A stretch of DNA of 64,000 bases from JAOPZW01 sp963789015 (lineage in GTDB: Bacteria > Actinomycetota > Thermoleophilia > Solirubrobacterales > Solirubrobacteraceae), in the NCBI GenBank assembly GCA_963789015.1, contig CAWBIU010000002.1, positions 186,001 through 250,000 on the forward strand. Direction: 5' to 3'. The notes beneath the pieces are model-generated. The model was not told the DNA's origin. It saw only the letters and a list, made by a program, of their open reading frames with translations, and searched no databases. The translations under genes and the position numbers were made by a program. The stretch's first letter is position 1; each line of letters begins with the position of its first letter. Positions 21,632-30,393 of this stretch are shown here, in pieces.

Positions 21632-22540
21632 ATGAGCGAGGCGGCGATCGAGACCCTTGCGCTGACGAAGCGCTACGGCCGCGCGCGCGGCGTCGAGGAC
21701 CTCTCCCTCCGCGTCGAGCAGGGCGAGGTGTTCGGGTTCCTCGGGCCCAACGGCGCGGGAAGACGACGACCATCCGGACGCTGCTCGGGCTGCTGCGCCC
21801 GACCTCCGGCCAGGCCCGCATCCTCGGCCACGACGTCAACCGTGACGGTGTCGCCGCGCGGCGGCACACCGGCTTCCTGCCCGGGGACTTCGCGTTCGAC
21901 GAGCGGGTCGACGGGCGACGAGCTGATCGACCTCGTCGCCGACCTGCGCGGGGTCCGCGACCGTGGGCATGCGCACGACCTGGCCGCCCGCTTCGGTGCC
22001 GCGCTCGACCGTCCGCTGGGCGAGCTCTCGCGAGGCAACCGCCAGAAGATCGGGCTCGTGCAGGCGCTACTGCACCGCCCCCGCGTGGTGGTCATGGACG
22101 AGCCGACGGCGGGGCTGGACCCGCTCGTCCAGGACGAGTTCGCGCTCGCCGTCGACGAGTTGCGCGAGGCCGGAACGACCGTCTTCCTGTCGTCACACAA
22201 CCTGCCCGAGGTCGAGCGGCTGTGCGACCGCATCGGGATCCTCCGCGACGGGCGGCTCGTGGCCGTCGAGAGCGTCGCCGCGCTCGCCGAGCGGGCCGTG
22301 CGCCACATCGTCCTGCGCTTCGACGAGCCCGTCGACCCAGCCCTCTTCGCGCGGCTGCCCGGCGTGACGAGCGCTCGCGAGCACGGGTCGGCGCTCGAGC
22401 TGTCGGTGACGGGAGAGCTCACCGACGTCGTCCGCGCCGCGGCCGCTCACCGCGTGCTCGACATGGAGGCCCGGCGCCCGCCGCTCGAGGACATCTTCGC
22501 CACCTACTACGGCGCCGACGCCGCGGGAGAGCGCCGATGA
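21632..22540 (+). pseudogene. ABC transporter ATP-binding protein with two compensating frameshifts
   Basis: An ABC ATPase of the ABC-2/antibiotic-exporter type. Walker A should read GPNGAGKTTT, but one A is missing near 21762, so the frame leaves; an extra G near 21910 (GGGC for GGC) restores it. Outside this stretch the signature (LGELSRGNRQK), Walker B (VVMDEPTAGLDPL) and H-loop (FLSSHNLPEVE) are in frame. As written, the Walker A Lys-Thr is lost. Both lesions are in short runs, so a sequencing error is plausible. The stop overlaps the permease start (ATGA). Confidence 0.85.
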
Positions 22541-23400
22541 GCTCAGTGCCCGCCCCGGCGTCATCGCTGCCTGCCGCGACGCCCGCGCTGCGCCGCGAGC
22601 TGCCGCCGGCGCGGCGCGTCGCCGCCTACGTCCTGCGCCGCCAGCGCCTGGCGCCGCTGATCTGGGGCGTGCCGCTCGGCCTCATGGCGCTCATGGTGCT
22701 GGCGATCTTCCCGAGCATCCAGGGCTCGCCGCAGCTCGACGATCTCGTCCGCGCCTACCCGGACGCGCTCAAGGAGGCGCTCGGGATCAGCGACGCGAGC
22801 TTCTCGAGCATCGAGGGCTACATGTCGGCCGAGGTCTTCAGCATGATCGCTCCGTTCGCGGCGTGCTGGTTCGTCGTGCACTCGGTGGCCGGCGCACTCG
22901 CCGGGACGCCACAACGCGGGACCCGCGAGGTCCTGCTCGGGCTCCCTCTGCGGCGGCGCGACCTCGTGGCGGGCTGGCTGCTGGGTGTCACCGGTTCGCT
23001 GATCGGGATCCTGGTCGTGCTCGCGGTCATGATGCAGCTCGGGGCATGGGCGTTCGGGGTCGACCTCGCCCCGGGGACGACGCTGGCCGGCGTGGCGAAT
23101 CTCTGGCCGCTGGCCGCGTTCGCCGGAGGCCTGACCATCATGCTCGCCGGCGTCCTCGGGAGCTCCGGCGCCGTCACGGGAGCCGCGGCCGGGGTGCTCG
23201 TGCTCATGTACCTCGTCGAGATCCTGGGCCGGCTCTCCGACACGGTGGGCGCCGTGGACGAGCTGTCGGCCTTCCACTACTACGGCTCGGCGATCGAGAA
23301 CGGCATCCGGCCCGGCGCGTTCGCGGGCCTGCTCGGCGCCGCGCTCGTCCTCGGCGCGCTCGGGGCGTGGCTCTACGAGCGCCGGGACCTCCGTGCCTGA
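22537..23400 (+). CDS. ABC-2 type transporter permease
   Basis: 287 aa with six predicted helices (first about residues 42-62, last near 260-280), typical of ABC-2 permeases. Overlaps the ATPase gene by ATGA and the next gene by 8 nt, so it belongs to a four-gene operon: ATPase, permease, Usp, YbhN-like. The exported substrate is unknown. Confidence 0.85.
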   Translation: MSSVPAPASSLPAATPALRRELPPARRVAAYVLRRQRLAPLIWGVPLGLMALMVLAIFPSIQGSPQLDDLVRAYPDALKEALGISDASFSSIEGYMSAEVFSMIAPFAACWFVVHSVAGALAGTPQRGTREVLLGLPLRRRDLVAGWLLGVTGSLIGILVVLAVMMQLGAWAFGVDLAPGTTLAGVANLWPLAAFAGGLTIMLAGVLGSSGAVTGAAAGVLVLMYLVEILGRLSDTVGAVDELSAFHYYGSAIENGIRPGAFAGLLGAALVLGALGAWLYERRDLRA

Positions 23401-24331
23401 CGCGCCGCCCGCCCGCGCTCTGATCGGGTTCGACGACTCGGAGGAGGCGCCGGCCGCCGTCCGGGCCGCCGTCCGCATCCTGCGCGTCGACGCCGCCGCG
23501 GTCGTGACCGTGTGGCGGCCGACGGCTTCGCTCGACGCGATGCTCGGCGCTCCCGTGCTCGGACGCGCGGTGCCGGTCTACCGCGAGCTGGACGAGATCG
23601 CCGCGGACCGCGCGCGCGAGGTCGCCGAGGACGGCTGCGCGCTCGCCCGGAGCGTGGGCATGGAGGCCCAGGCCGAGGTCGCCGAGGCCGCGCACCGCGC
23701 CCGCGGACTGCAGCACGTCGCCGAGGCCCGCGGCTGCGACGTCGTGGTCGTCGGGGGCCGCGCCGAGGCCGGGCGCCACCCGCTGGTCCACGGCAGTGTC
23801 GCCGTCGGCCTCCTGCACGCGGCCGCTGTCCCGGTGCTCATCGTCCGCGGAGCGGGCGATGCGCCTTCGGGTCGTGGGCCGCACCTGCTCGCCTACGACG
23901 GCTGCGCCACGTCCCGCTCCGCGATCGCCGCGGCCGGGCGGCTGCTGCGCGGCAGGGAGGCGGTCGTTGCGCACGTCTGGCTGCCGCCGTCGCAGGTCCT
24001 GCTCTGGAACCCGCTCGTCGACGGTCCTGGGCCGCTGGCCGAGCCGGCCGCGATGCTCGACGAGTCGAGCGCCGAGGCTGCCCGACGCCGCGCCGAGGAG
24101 GGTGCCGAGCTCGCCCGCGAGTCGGGCTTCCGCGCGCGCGGCCTCGCCGTGCCCAGCGAGCACGGCGCATGGCGGACGCTCCTGCGCATCGCCTCCGAGC
24201 TGGACGCCGCGACGATCGTGACCGGCACGCACGGGCACGCGGCAATCGATGCAGTGATCGGCAGCGTGGCCGAGGGCGTGGTCCGCCACGCCGAGCGCCC
24301 GGTGCTCGTCGTTCCGCGCGACCGGGGCTGA
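23393..24331 (+). CDS. Universal stress protein, two UspA domains
   Basis: 312 aa. Domain 1 (about residues 5-150) starts RALIGFDDSEEAP. Domain 2 (about 160-310) ends with the ATP-binding pattern TGTHGHAAIDAVIGSVAEGVVRHA broken only by length. GTG start inside the permease 3' end; its stop shares an A with the next ATG (TGATG). Confidence 0.9.
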   Translation: MPDAPPARALIGFDDSEEAPAAVRAAVRILRVDAAAVVTVWRPTASLDAMLGAPVLGRAVPVYRELDEIAADRAREVAEDGCALARSVGMEAQAEVAEAAHRARGLQHVAEARGCDVVVVGGRAEAGRHPLVHGSVAVGLLHAAAVPVLIVRGAGDAPSGRGPHLLAYDGCATSRSAIAAAGRLLRGREAVVAHVWLPPSQVLLWNPLVDGPGPLAEPAAMLDESSAEAARRRAEEGAELARESGFRARGLAVPSEHGAWRTLLRIASELDAATIVTGTHGHAAIDAVIGSVAEGVVRHAERPVLVVPRDRG

Positions 24332-25356
24332 TGTCGGCCGCCAGTGCCCCAGCCCACGCACCCCGCCCGGTGCGTTGGCGGCGCACGTTCGGTGTCGCCG
24401 TTCTCGCCACGGCAAGTGCGGCCGCGCTCTATGGACTGCTTCCTCGGCTGGCGGGCGTCCACGACGGCTGGGATCGGATCGACTCGGCCGACCCGTGGTG
24501 GCTGCTCGGAGCCCTGATCCTCGAATGCCTGTCCTACGTCGGCTACGTGATGCTGTTCGGCCTCGTGCTCGCCGGCCGGCGTATCGACGCGACGACGGCC
24601 TGGCTGACCACGATCGCGGGCGTCGCGGCGACGCGGCTGATCGCGGCCGGCGGCGCGGGCGGGATAGCGCTGACCGCGTGGGTGCTCCGCCGCGCGGGTG
24701 AGGACGCTCGTGCCGTCGCGGCGGGATTGACCGCGTTCCTCGTCCTGTTGTACTCGGTCTACACGGCGGCGCTCGTCGTCGGCGGCGTCGGACTGCTGAC
24801 CGGCCTGTGGCCCGGGCCCGCGCCGGTCGCGCCGTGTGTCCTGGCGGTCGCCGTCGGTGGCGGGATCATCGTCCTCGCCCTCGGACTGGCAGCGATCGCA
24901 CCCCTCGTCCGCTCCGACGCGACCGACGGCTGGCGCGGCGCGCTCGGCGCCATCCCGTCGGGCATCCGTGACGCCATCGCAGTCGCCCGCCGGCGCGACC
25001 GCCGGTTGCTGGGCGCGCCCGCCTGGTGGGGCTTCGACATCGCGACCCTGGCCGCGTGCCTGGCGGCGTTCGGCGAGCCCCCTGCGCCGGCGGCGCTCGT
25101 CGTCGCGTACTTCGTCGGCATGCTCGGGAACCTGCTCCCGCTCCCCGGCGGCGTCGGCGGCGTCGACGGAGGCCTGATCGCCGCGCTGATCGCTTTCGGC
25201 GTCGACCCGGGACTGGCCTTCGTCGGGGTCTTCTCCTACCGCGTGTTCTCCTTCTGGCTGCCGACGGTGGCCGGGGTGCCCGCCTACCTTGCGCTCGTCC
25301 GGCGCGTTCACCGCTGGGATGTCCCGGTCGGTCTGGGCCGGCCGGACGGCGACTAG
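24331..25356 (+). CDS. Lysylphosphatidylglycerol-synthase-like membrane protein (YbhN/UPF0104)
   Basis: 341 aa, about eight helices. The LPG_synthase_TM family motif is visible near the end: NLLPLPGGVGGVDGGLIAALIAFG. The soluble aminoacyl-transferase domain of MprF is absent. A second member of the family lies at 31.2-32.2 kb. Last gene of the ABC exporter operon. Confidence 0.85.
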   Translation: MSAASAPAHAPRPVRWRRTFGVAVLATASAAALYGLLPRLAGVHDGWDRIDSADPWWLLGALILECLSYVGYVMLFGLVLAGRRIDATTAWLTTIAGVAATRLIAAGGAGGIALTAWVLRRAGEDARAVAAGLTAFLVLLYSVYTAALVVGGVGLLTGLWPGPAPVAPCVLAVAVGGGIIVLALGLAAIAPLVRSDATDGWRGALGAIPSGIRDAIAVARRRDRRLLGAPAWWGFDIATLAACLAAFGEPPAPAALVVAYFVGMLGNLLPLPGGVGGVDGGLIAALIAFGVDPGLAFVGVFSYRVFSFWLPTVAGVPAYLALVRRVHRWDVPVGLGRPDGD

Positions 25357-25400
25357 CGCCGGCTCATGCGGCGATTGCTGCGGATCGGCTTCACGCCTTC

Positions 25401-25456
25401 CTACGGACGGGCCGACCTCGTCTACGGATGGCGGCGGAGCGGCCCGGGACTACCGT
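25401..25456 (+). promoter_or_regulatory. Orphan class-1 promoter with two tandem elements
   Basis: CTACGGACG (25401-25409) and CTACGGATG (25422-25430) are 21 bp apart, two helical turns. TACGGATG starts 28 nt before TACCGT (25451-25456). This is the best consensus match of the group, yet no start codon with a plausible gene follows before the convergent azlD end at 25620. Confidence 0.5.
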
Positions 25457-25619
25457 CGTTCCTGCCCACCGCACGGCACGGAGGACGGCAGAGCGACCGG
25501 GGGGCGCCGGGCAGGAAGCCGGGTGGTGAGCAGCCGCGCCAGACCGCGTCCGTGTCGGCAGACCGGGCGCGGTCTCGCGCGACCGTGGACGCTCGCTCGG
25601 ACACGTCGATCCGCCGCAC
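25457..25619 (+). ncRNA. Possible small RNA from the orphan promoter
   Basis: The about 160 nt between the orphan promoter and the end of azlD hold no convincing gene. AGACCGCG and CGCGGTCT (about 25545-25580) can pair as a hairpin. Inference only. Confidence 0.2.
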
Positions 25620-25922
25620 TCAGGTGACTGCGCGCAGCGCGGCGGCGGTCGCCGCGGCCGAGAGGACGACGACCAGGAACGGCGCGCGGCGCCACACGAG
25701 CAGCGCCGCCACGCCCATGGCGGGGACGCGCGCGTCGACGACCAGCCGCTCGCCGCCGTCGAGCGTCTGCACGAGCACGAGCGCGGCCAGCAGCGGCACG
25801 GCGACGAGCTCCAGCGTCCGCGTGACGCCCGGGCGCAGCTCGCGGTGGCCGACGACCACCGGGCCGACCGCCTTCATCGCGTACGCCGCGGCGCCGAGCA
25901 CGAGGAGCGCCGCCCAGCTCAT
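25620..25922 (-). CDS. azlD: AzlD-family branched-chain amino acid exporter subunit
   Basis: 100 aa, four hydrophobic helices, starts MSWAALLVLGAAAYAMKAVGP as AzlD proteins do. Overlaps the azlC stop (ATGA), so the two are co-translated. AzlD is the small partner of AzlC in exporting branched-chain amino acids or their analogues. Confidence 0.88.
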   Translation of the reverse strand: MSWAALLVLGAAAYAMKAVGPVVVGHRELRPGVTRTLELVAVPLLAALVLVQTLDGGERLVVDARVPAMGVAALLVWRRAPFLVVVLSAAATAAALRAVT

Positions 25923-26590
25923 GCCGCGACCGCCGCGCGCCGCATCGCGCGCACTCCGGGCACGACCCCGAGGACGGCGGCGAGGATCGGCACGCCCGCC
26001 GGGACGAACGGGACGAGCGCGACGGCGATCAGCGCGCCGCAGACCGCGGCCACGCGCGCGCCGGGGCCGCGCAGCTGGGGGGCCAGCAGCGCCAGGAACG
26101 CGGCCGGGAACATCGCGTCGAGCCCCAGCGCGCGCGGGTCGCCGAGGCCCCCGCCGACCAGCGCGCCGGCCAGTGTGCCGGCGTTCCAGAACACGAACAC
26201 GCTGACGCCGGTGGCCAGGAACGCCCGGCGGGCGGCCGCGGGCTCGTCCTGCGCGCGGGCCATCGCGGTCGTCTCGTCGATGACGAGCTGCGCCTGCAGC
26301 GCGCGGACCGGCGCGCGGCCGCGGAGCACGCTGACGAGCGCGAGCCCGTAGACGCCGTTGCGGGCGGCGAGCAGCAGCGCGGGGGCCATCGCGGCGAGCA
26401 CGCCGCCGCCGGCGCCGAGGACGCCGACGACCGCGAACTGCGACGCCCCGGTGAAGACGAGCGCCGACATCGCGCACGCCTGGGCGGCGGTGAGGCCGGC
26501 GCCCACCGCGAGCACGCCGAAGGAGATCCCGTACGCGCCGGTCGCCACGCCGATGGCGAGCGCATCGCGCCTGATCGAGCCCGAGGACAT
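25919..26590 (-). CDS. azlC: AzlC-family branched-chain amino acid permease
   Basis: 223 aa with about seven helices. AzlC features: GVATGAYGISFGVLAVGAGL, ALVFTGASQFAVVGVL, and the ARNGVYGLAL segment. Transcribed divergently from the FAD oxidoreductase through a palindromic promoter. The substrate class is by family. Confidence 0.9.
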   Translation of the reverse strand: MSSGSIRRDALAIGVATGAYGISFGVLAVGAGLTAAQACAMSALVFTGASQFAVVGVLGAGGGVLAAMAPALLLAARNGVYGLALVSVLRGRAPVRALQAQLVIDETTAMARAQDEPAAARRAFLATGVSVFVFWNAGTLAGALVGGGLGDPRALGLDAMFPAAFLALLAPQLRGPGARVAAVCGALIAVALVPFVPAGVPILAAVLGVVPGVRAMRRAAVAA

Positions 26591-26597
26591 GCGGGCC

Positions 26598-26613
26598 GGG
26601 ACGCTAGCGTCCC
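26598..26613. promoter_or_regulatory. Palindromic bidirectional promoter (azlC / FAD oxidoreductase)
   Basis: GGGACGCTAGCGTCCC is a perfect 16-bp palindrome. It contains TAGCGT on both strands, overlapping by two bases. Each hexamer is 10 nt from a start codon: ATG 26590 on the minus strand and GTG 26621 on the plus strand. One symmetric core can serve both genes, or act as an operator. Confidence 0.5.
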
Positions 26614-26620
26614 CGGCGCG

Positions 26621-28051
26621 GTGTCCCAGCCCTGGCCGACCAGACCGGCGACGCCGGCCGAGCGCGCGACCTACGCGGAGGCCGCGCCGCGGCCGTACTG
26701 GCTCGACGTGCTGCCCGCGCGCGATCCACGGCCGCCGCTGCATGGCACCGTGGACGCCGACCTGTGCATCGTGGGCGCCGGCTTCACCGGTCTGTGGGCG
26801 GCGCTGCACGCGAAGGCCGACGATCCCGGGCGCGACGTCGTCGTGCTCGAGTCGCAGACGATCGGCTTCGGCGCGAGCGGTCGCAACGGCGGCTTCGTGC
26901 TCGGCTCGCTGACCCACGGACTGCGCAACGGGCTGACGCGCTTCGCCGACGAGATCGCGCTGCTGGAGCGGCTCGGGCGCGAGAACATGCGCGGCCTGGC
27001 CGCCGACGTGCAGCGCCACGGGATCGACTGCGACCTCGAGCTGACCGGCGATCTGATGCCGGTGGTCGCGCCCTACCAGGACGCGTGGCCGCAGGAGGAG
27101 CGCGAGCTGTACGAGCGCTTCGGCTACGACGTCGAGGTCTTCCCAGACGCCGCCTCGATGCAGGCCGAGGTCGCCTCGCCCACGTACCGGGGCGGCCTGT
27201 GGGTCAAGGACTCGGGCGGCCTCGTCGACCCGGCGAGGCTCGCCGTCGGGCTGCTCGACGCGGCGCTCCGCGCGGGCGTCCGCGTGCACGAGGGGACGGC
27301 GGCGACGGCGCTCGAGCGCTCGCCGTCCGGCGTGGTGGTGCGGACCGCCGCCGGGGCGGTGCGGGCGCGCCGCGCGATCCTCGCCACGTCCGCCTTCCCG
27401 CCGCTGCTGCGCGCGATCCGCCGCTACGTGGTGCCCGTCTACGACTACGCGCTGATGACCGAGCCGCTGTCTGCGGCGCAGCGGGCGTCGATCGGCTGGC
27501 GGCGCCGGCAGGGGCTCGGCGACGGCGGCAACCGCTTCCACTACTACCGGCTCACGCGCGACGAGCGGATCCTGTGGGGCGGCTTCGACGCCGTCTACCG
27601 CTTCGGCGGCCCGGTCCGCGACGAGCTCGACGAGCACGAGGCGACCTTCGCGCAGCTCGCGCAGAACTTCCTGACGACGTTCCCCCAGCTCGAGGGCGTG
27701 CGCTTCACGCATCGCTGGGGCGGGGCGATCGACACGTGCAGCCGCTTCTCGGTGTTCTTCGGCACCGCCCACGAAGGGCGCGTCGCCTACGCCGTGGGCT
27801 ACACCGGCCTGGGCGTCGCGGCGACGCGCTTCGGCGCGCGCGTCGCGCTCGACCTCGTCGACGGGCGCGACACCGAGGCGACGCGCAGCCGCTACGTGCG
27901 CCGCCGGCCGCTGCCGTTCCCGCCCGAGCCGCTTCGCACCGCGGTGATCCAGCTCACGCGCAACCGCCTCGCCGCCGCCGACCGCCGCGACGGCCGGCGC
28001 GGCCTGTGGCTCGGCGCGCTGGACCGCCTGGGGCTGGGGTTCGACAGCTAG
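26621..28051 (+). CDS. FAD-dependent amine/amino-acid oxidoreductase (DAO family)
   Basis: 476 aa. The dinucleotide-binding motif IVGAGFTGLWAAL (about residues 49-61), ESQTIGFGASGRNGGFVLG, and the C-terminal AYAVGYTGLGVAATRFGAR match the gamma-glutamylputrescine/glycine oxidase-like DAO group. It oxidises an amine with FAD; the substrate is unknown. Divergent from azlCD, which hints at amino-acid or amine metabolism. Its stop is shared head-to-head with the next gene through a CTAG at 28048-28051. Confidence 0.87.
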   Translation: MSQPWPTRPATPAERATYAEAAPRPYWLDVLPARDPRPPLHGTVDADLCIVGAGFTGLWAALHAKADDPGRDVVVLESQTIGFGASGRNGGFVLGSLTHGLRNGLTRFADEIALLERLGRENMRGLAADVQRHGIDCDLELTGDLMPVVAPYQDAWPQEERELYERFGYDVEVFPDAASMQAEVASPTYRGGLWVKDSGGLVDPARLAVGLLDAALRAGVRVHEGTAATALERSPSGVVVRTAAGAVRARRAILATSAFPPLLRAIRRYVVPVYDYALMTEPLSAAQRASIGWRRRQGLGDGGNRFHYYRLTRDERILWGGFDAVYRFGGPVRDELDEHEATFAQLAQNFLTTFPQLEGVRFTHRWGGAIDTCSRFSVFFGTAHEGRVAYAVGYTGLGVAATRFGARVALDLVDGRDTEATRSRYVRRRPLPFPPEPLRTAVIQLTRNRLAAADRRDGRRGLWLGALDRLGLGFDS

Positions 28052-29556
28052 GAACGCGCCGCGCCCGGTCCGGCAGCCCACGTCGCGGGAACGTCGGCGC
28101 CGCCCTCCTGCGAGACGCGCGCGCCGAAGCGCAGCAGCGCCGGGTGCGAGGAGATCGCGCCCGCGACGAGCGCCTCGCCGAGACCGAAGCCGGTCGCCCG
28201 GCGCAGCAGGCCCGGCGCGACGAACGAGAAGATGCTCCCGGCGAAGGACGCGTCGGCGGCCGAGTTCAGGCGCATGAGCACGAGGTTGTCGCACTGCGAG
28301 ACGACGTTGCCGTGCACCTTCTGGGGCCGCTGGGTGGCGACGAGCATGTACAGGCCGAACTTGCGCCCCTCGCCGGCGATCCGCACGGCCAGGTCGGTGG
28401 CCAGCGCCGTGAGCGGGTCCTCCGGCGCGCCGGGGCAGACGTTGTGGGCCTCGTCGATGACGATCAGCACCGGTGAGCGCTCGCGCCGGCGCGCCCACAG
28501 GGCGGCGAGCACGGCCTGGGCGACGAGCGCCTGCTCGGTGCGGGTGGCCAGCGAGCCGAGGTCGACGACGAGGCAGCGCGCCGTCGCGAGGTCCTCGAGG
28601 ACCGATCCGGGCTGCGACCCCGCCCACACGTCGAGGCGGTCGATACCGAGGTTGCGCACGCGCGCGACGAGATCGCCGCGGTCGCTGCGCGCCGCCGCGG
28701 ACAGGGCGGCCTCGAGCGACCCCCCTCCGGCCTCGGCCAGCAGCGCGGCCATCTCGGCGTACTCGTCGCGGTCGGCGATCGGGTCCAGGCGCAGGAGCGC
28801 CGCCTGCGCCTCGGGCTCGAGCTCGCCGAACCGCAGCCGCAGCCGGTCCTCGCCGCCGTCCGCGCGGCGGACCTGCACCCCGGCGGCCGCGTCGCGGTGG
28901 CGCGCCGCGTCCTCGGGCGCGACGCCGTCGCGCACCTCGCCGAGGCGGACGAAGTCGGAGTTGGGGTCGAGGACGACGATCCGCAGGTCGGTGCCGGCGA
29001 GCAGCCGCTCGAGGACGACGCCGAGCGCGTAGGTCTTGCCCGAGCCCGACTGGCCGCACAGGAACGTGTGGCGCCCGAAGCCGCCGGCGTCGAGGGCGTG
29101 CACGACGCCCGGGGCGTGCAGCAGCTCGCCGGTCTGAAGCTGCGCGCGCGGTCGCGCCACGGCGTGCAGCCACGCCGCCGTCTCCCGCGGCTCGGCCGCG
29201 CGCACGGCCGCGTCGTGGAACGGCGAGCCGTCGCCGTCGAGGACCATGCCGAGGCCGTGGAGGTACCGGATCGAGACGGGCGTCCGGCCGCCGTCGGGGG
29301 CATCCTCGCTCCGCGGGACGTCGACCTCGGTCCCCTCCAGCCGGCCGAGCTCGACCGCGTCGAGCTGCGCGAGGCGCTGCTCTTCGCCGAGGTCCAGGTG
29401 AACGTAGGCGCCCGGGGTCAGGCCGAGCATGCCGAGCGGCGCCTGCAGCGTGAAGCGCCGGCCGTCGACCGAGGTGGCCAGCGGCAGGACGGCCGCCTCC
29501 AGCTCGCGGCGGACGGCGCGGAACGCAGCCACGCGGCGCTCGATCGTCTCGGACAC
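28048..29556 (-). CDS. HerA-like ATPase (DUF87)
   Basis: 502 aa. An N-terminal HAS-barrel-like region (about residues 15-130), then Walker A GQSGSGKT, a long insert, Walker B LIVIDEAHN and the arginine-rich region VATQRPQKVHGNVVSQCDN. HerA/VirB4-type hexameric ATPases move DNA; many partner a nuclease NurA, not seen here. The GTG start at 29556 is 6 nt from AACGCT, with the TCACCC palindrome further upstream. An ATG 36 nt upstream is an alternative but would lie in the operator. Confidence 0.85.
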   Translation of the reverse strand: MSETIERRVAAFRAVRRELEAAVLPLATSVDGRRFTLQAPLGMLGLTPGAYVHLDLGEEQRLAQLDAVELGRLEGTEVDVPRSEDAPDGGRTPVSIRYLHGLGMVLDGDGSPFHDAAVRAAEPRETAAWLHAVARPRAQLQTGELLHAPGVVHALDAGGFGRHTFLCGQSGSGKTYALGVVLERLLAGTDLRIVVLDPNSDFVRLGEVRDGVAPEDAARHRDAAAGVQVRRADGGEDRLRLRFGELEPEAQAALLRLDPIADRDEYAEMAALLAEAGGGSLEAALSAAARSDRGDLVARVRNLGIDRLDVWAGSQPGSVLEDLATARCLVVDLGSLATRTEQALVAQAVLAALWARRRERSPVLIVIDEAHNVCPGAPEDPLTALATDLAVRIAGEGRKFGLYMLVATQRPQKVHGNVVSQCDNLVLMRLNSAADASFAGSIFSFVAPGLLRRATGFGLGEALVAGAISSHPALLRFGARVSQEGGADVPATWAAGPGAARS

Positions 29557-29562
29557 CGGAGC

Positions 29563-29607
29563 AGCGTTCCGTTCGCCCGGGTGAGCCGCCATCACCCCGG
29601 CGGGTGA
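29563..29607 (-). promoter_or_regulatory. Class-2 (TCACCC-box) promoter of the HerA-like gene
   Basis: Palindrome TCACCCCGGCGGGTGA at 29592-29607; -10 AACGCT with its first base at 29568. Centre to -10 distance 31.5 nt. The hexamer ends 6 nt before the GTG start. Confidence 0.6.
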
Positions 29608-29635
29608 GGCTCCGCCGTCAGGCCACAGCGGGCGA

Positions 29636-29680
29636 TCACCTGTACGGGTGATGCGCGTTCACCCCGCCCGCCGCGATCGT
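29636..29680 (+). promoter_or_regulatory. Class-2 (TCACCC-box) promoter of the GAP-family gene
   Basis: TCACCTGTACGGGTGA at 29636-29651; -10 GATCGT at 29675-29680. Centre to -10 distance 31.5 nt; the start codon is 8 nt beyond the -10. Confidence 0.6.
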
Positions 29681-29688
29681 CGCGCCGC

Positions 29689-30366
29689 GTGGGTGACGCG
29701 ATCGGCCAGATCCTCCCGGCGGCGGTCGGCGTCGCCATCAGCCCGCTGCCGATCGTGGTCGTCGTGCTCATGCTCGTGAGCCGCCGCGGGCGCTCGAACG
29801 GGCCCGCGTTCGTGCTCGGCTGGATCGCCGGCCTGGCCGCGCTGGGGGCGATCGTGCTCGCGTTCTCCAGCGGCGCCGGCGCGCACGACGACGGGCAGCC
29901 GGCGACCTGGGTCGGCGTGCTGAAGCTCGTGCTCGGCGTCCTGCTGCTGCTCGTCGCCGTCCGCCAGTGGCGCGGTCGCCCGCGCGATCCCAGCGAGGTC
30001 AGCACCCCGAAGTGGATGGGTGCGCTGGACACGTTCACGCCGGTCAAGGCGGCGGGCGCCGGACTGCTGCTCTCGGCGCTGAACCCGAAGAACGCGCTGA
30101 TCGCCATCAGCGGCGCGGCGACGATCGCCGGCGCGGGGATCGCGACCGGCGAGCAGGCCGTCGCCTGGGCGATCTTCGTGATCATCGCGACGGTCGGCGT
30201 CGGCGCACCCGTCGTCCTGTTCTTCGCGCTCGGGGAGCGCTCGCGCGCCCCGCTCGACCACCTCAAGGACTGGATGGCGGCCAACAACGCGGTGATCATG
30301 GCCGTGCTCCTCCTCGTCATCGGCGCGAAGCTGATCGGGGACGGGATCAGCGTCCTGTCGGGCTGA
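29689..30366 (+). CDS. GAP family (SfLAP) membrane protein
   Basis: 225 aa, about six helices. Family features: IGQILPAAVGVAISPLPIV, SRRGRSNGPAFVLGW, LLLLVAVRQWRGRP and LSALNPKNALIAI. In mycobacteria the family includes the glycolipid-associated Gap and sulfolipid-1-addressing proteins; the fold resembles LysE exporters. The substrate here is unknown. Confidence 0.85.
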   Translation: MGDAIGQILPAAVGVAISPLPIVVVVLMLVSRRGRSNGPAFVLGWIAGLAALGAIVLAFSSGAGAHDDGQPATWVGVLKLVLGVLLLLVAVRQWRGRPRDPSEVSTPKWMGALDTFTPVKAAGAGLLLSALNPKNALIAISGAATIAGAGIATGEQAVAWAIFVIIATVGVGAPVVLFFALGERSRAPLDHLKDWMAANNAVIMAVLLLVIGAKLIGDGISVLSG

Positions 30367-30393
30367 CGGCTCCGCTCGGCGCCGACTGCCGGG

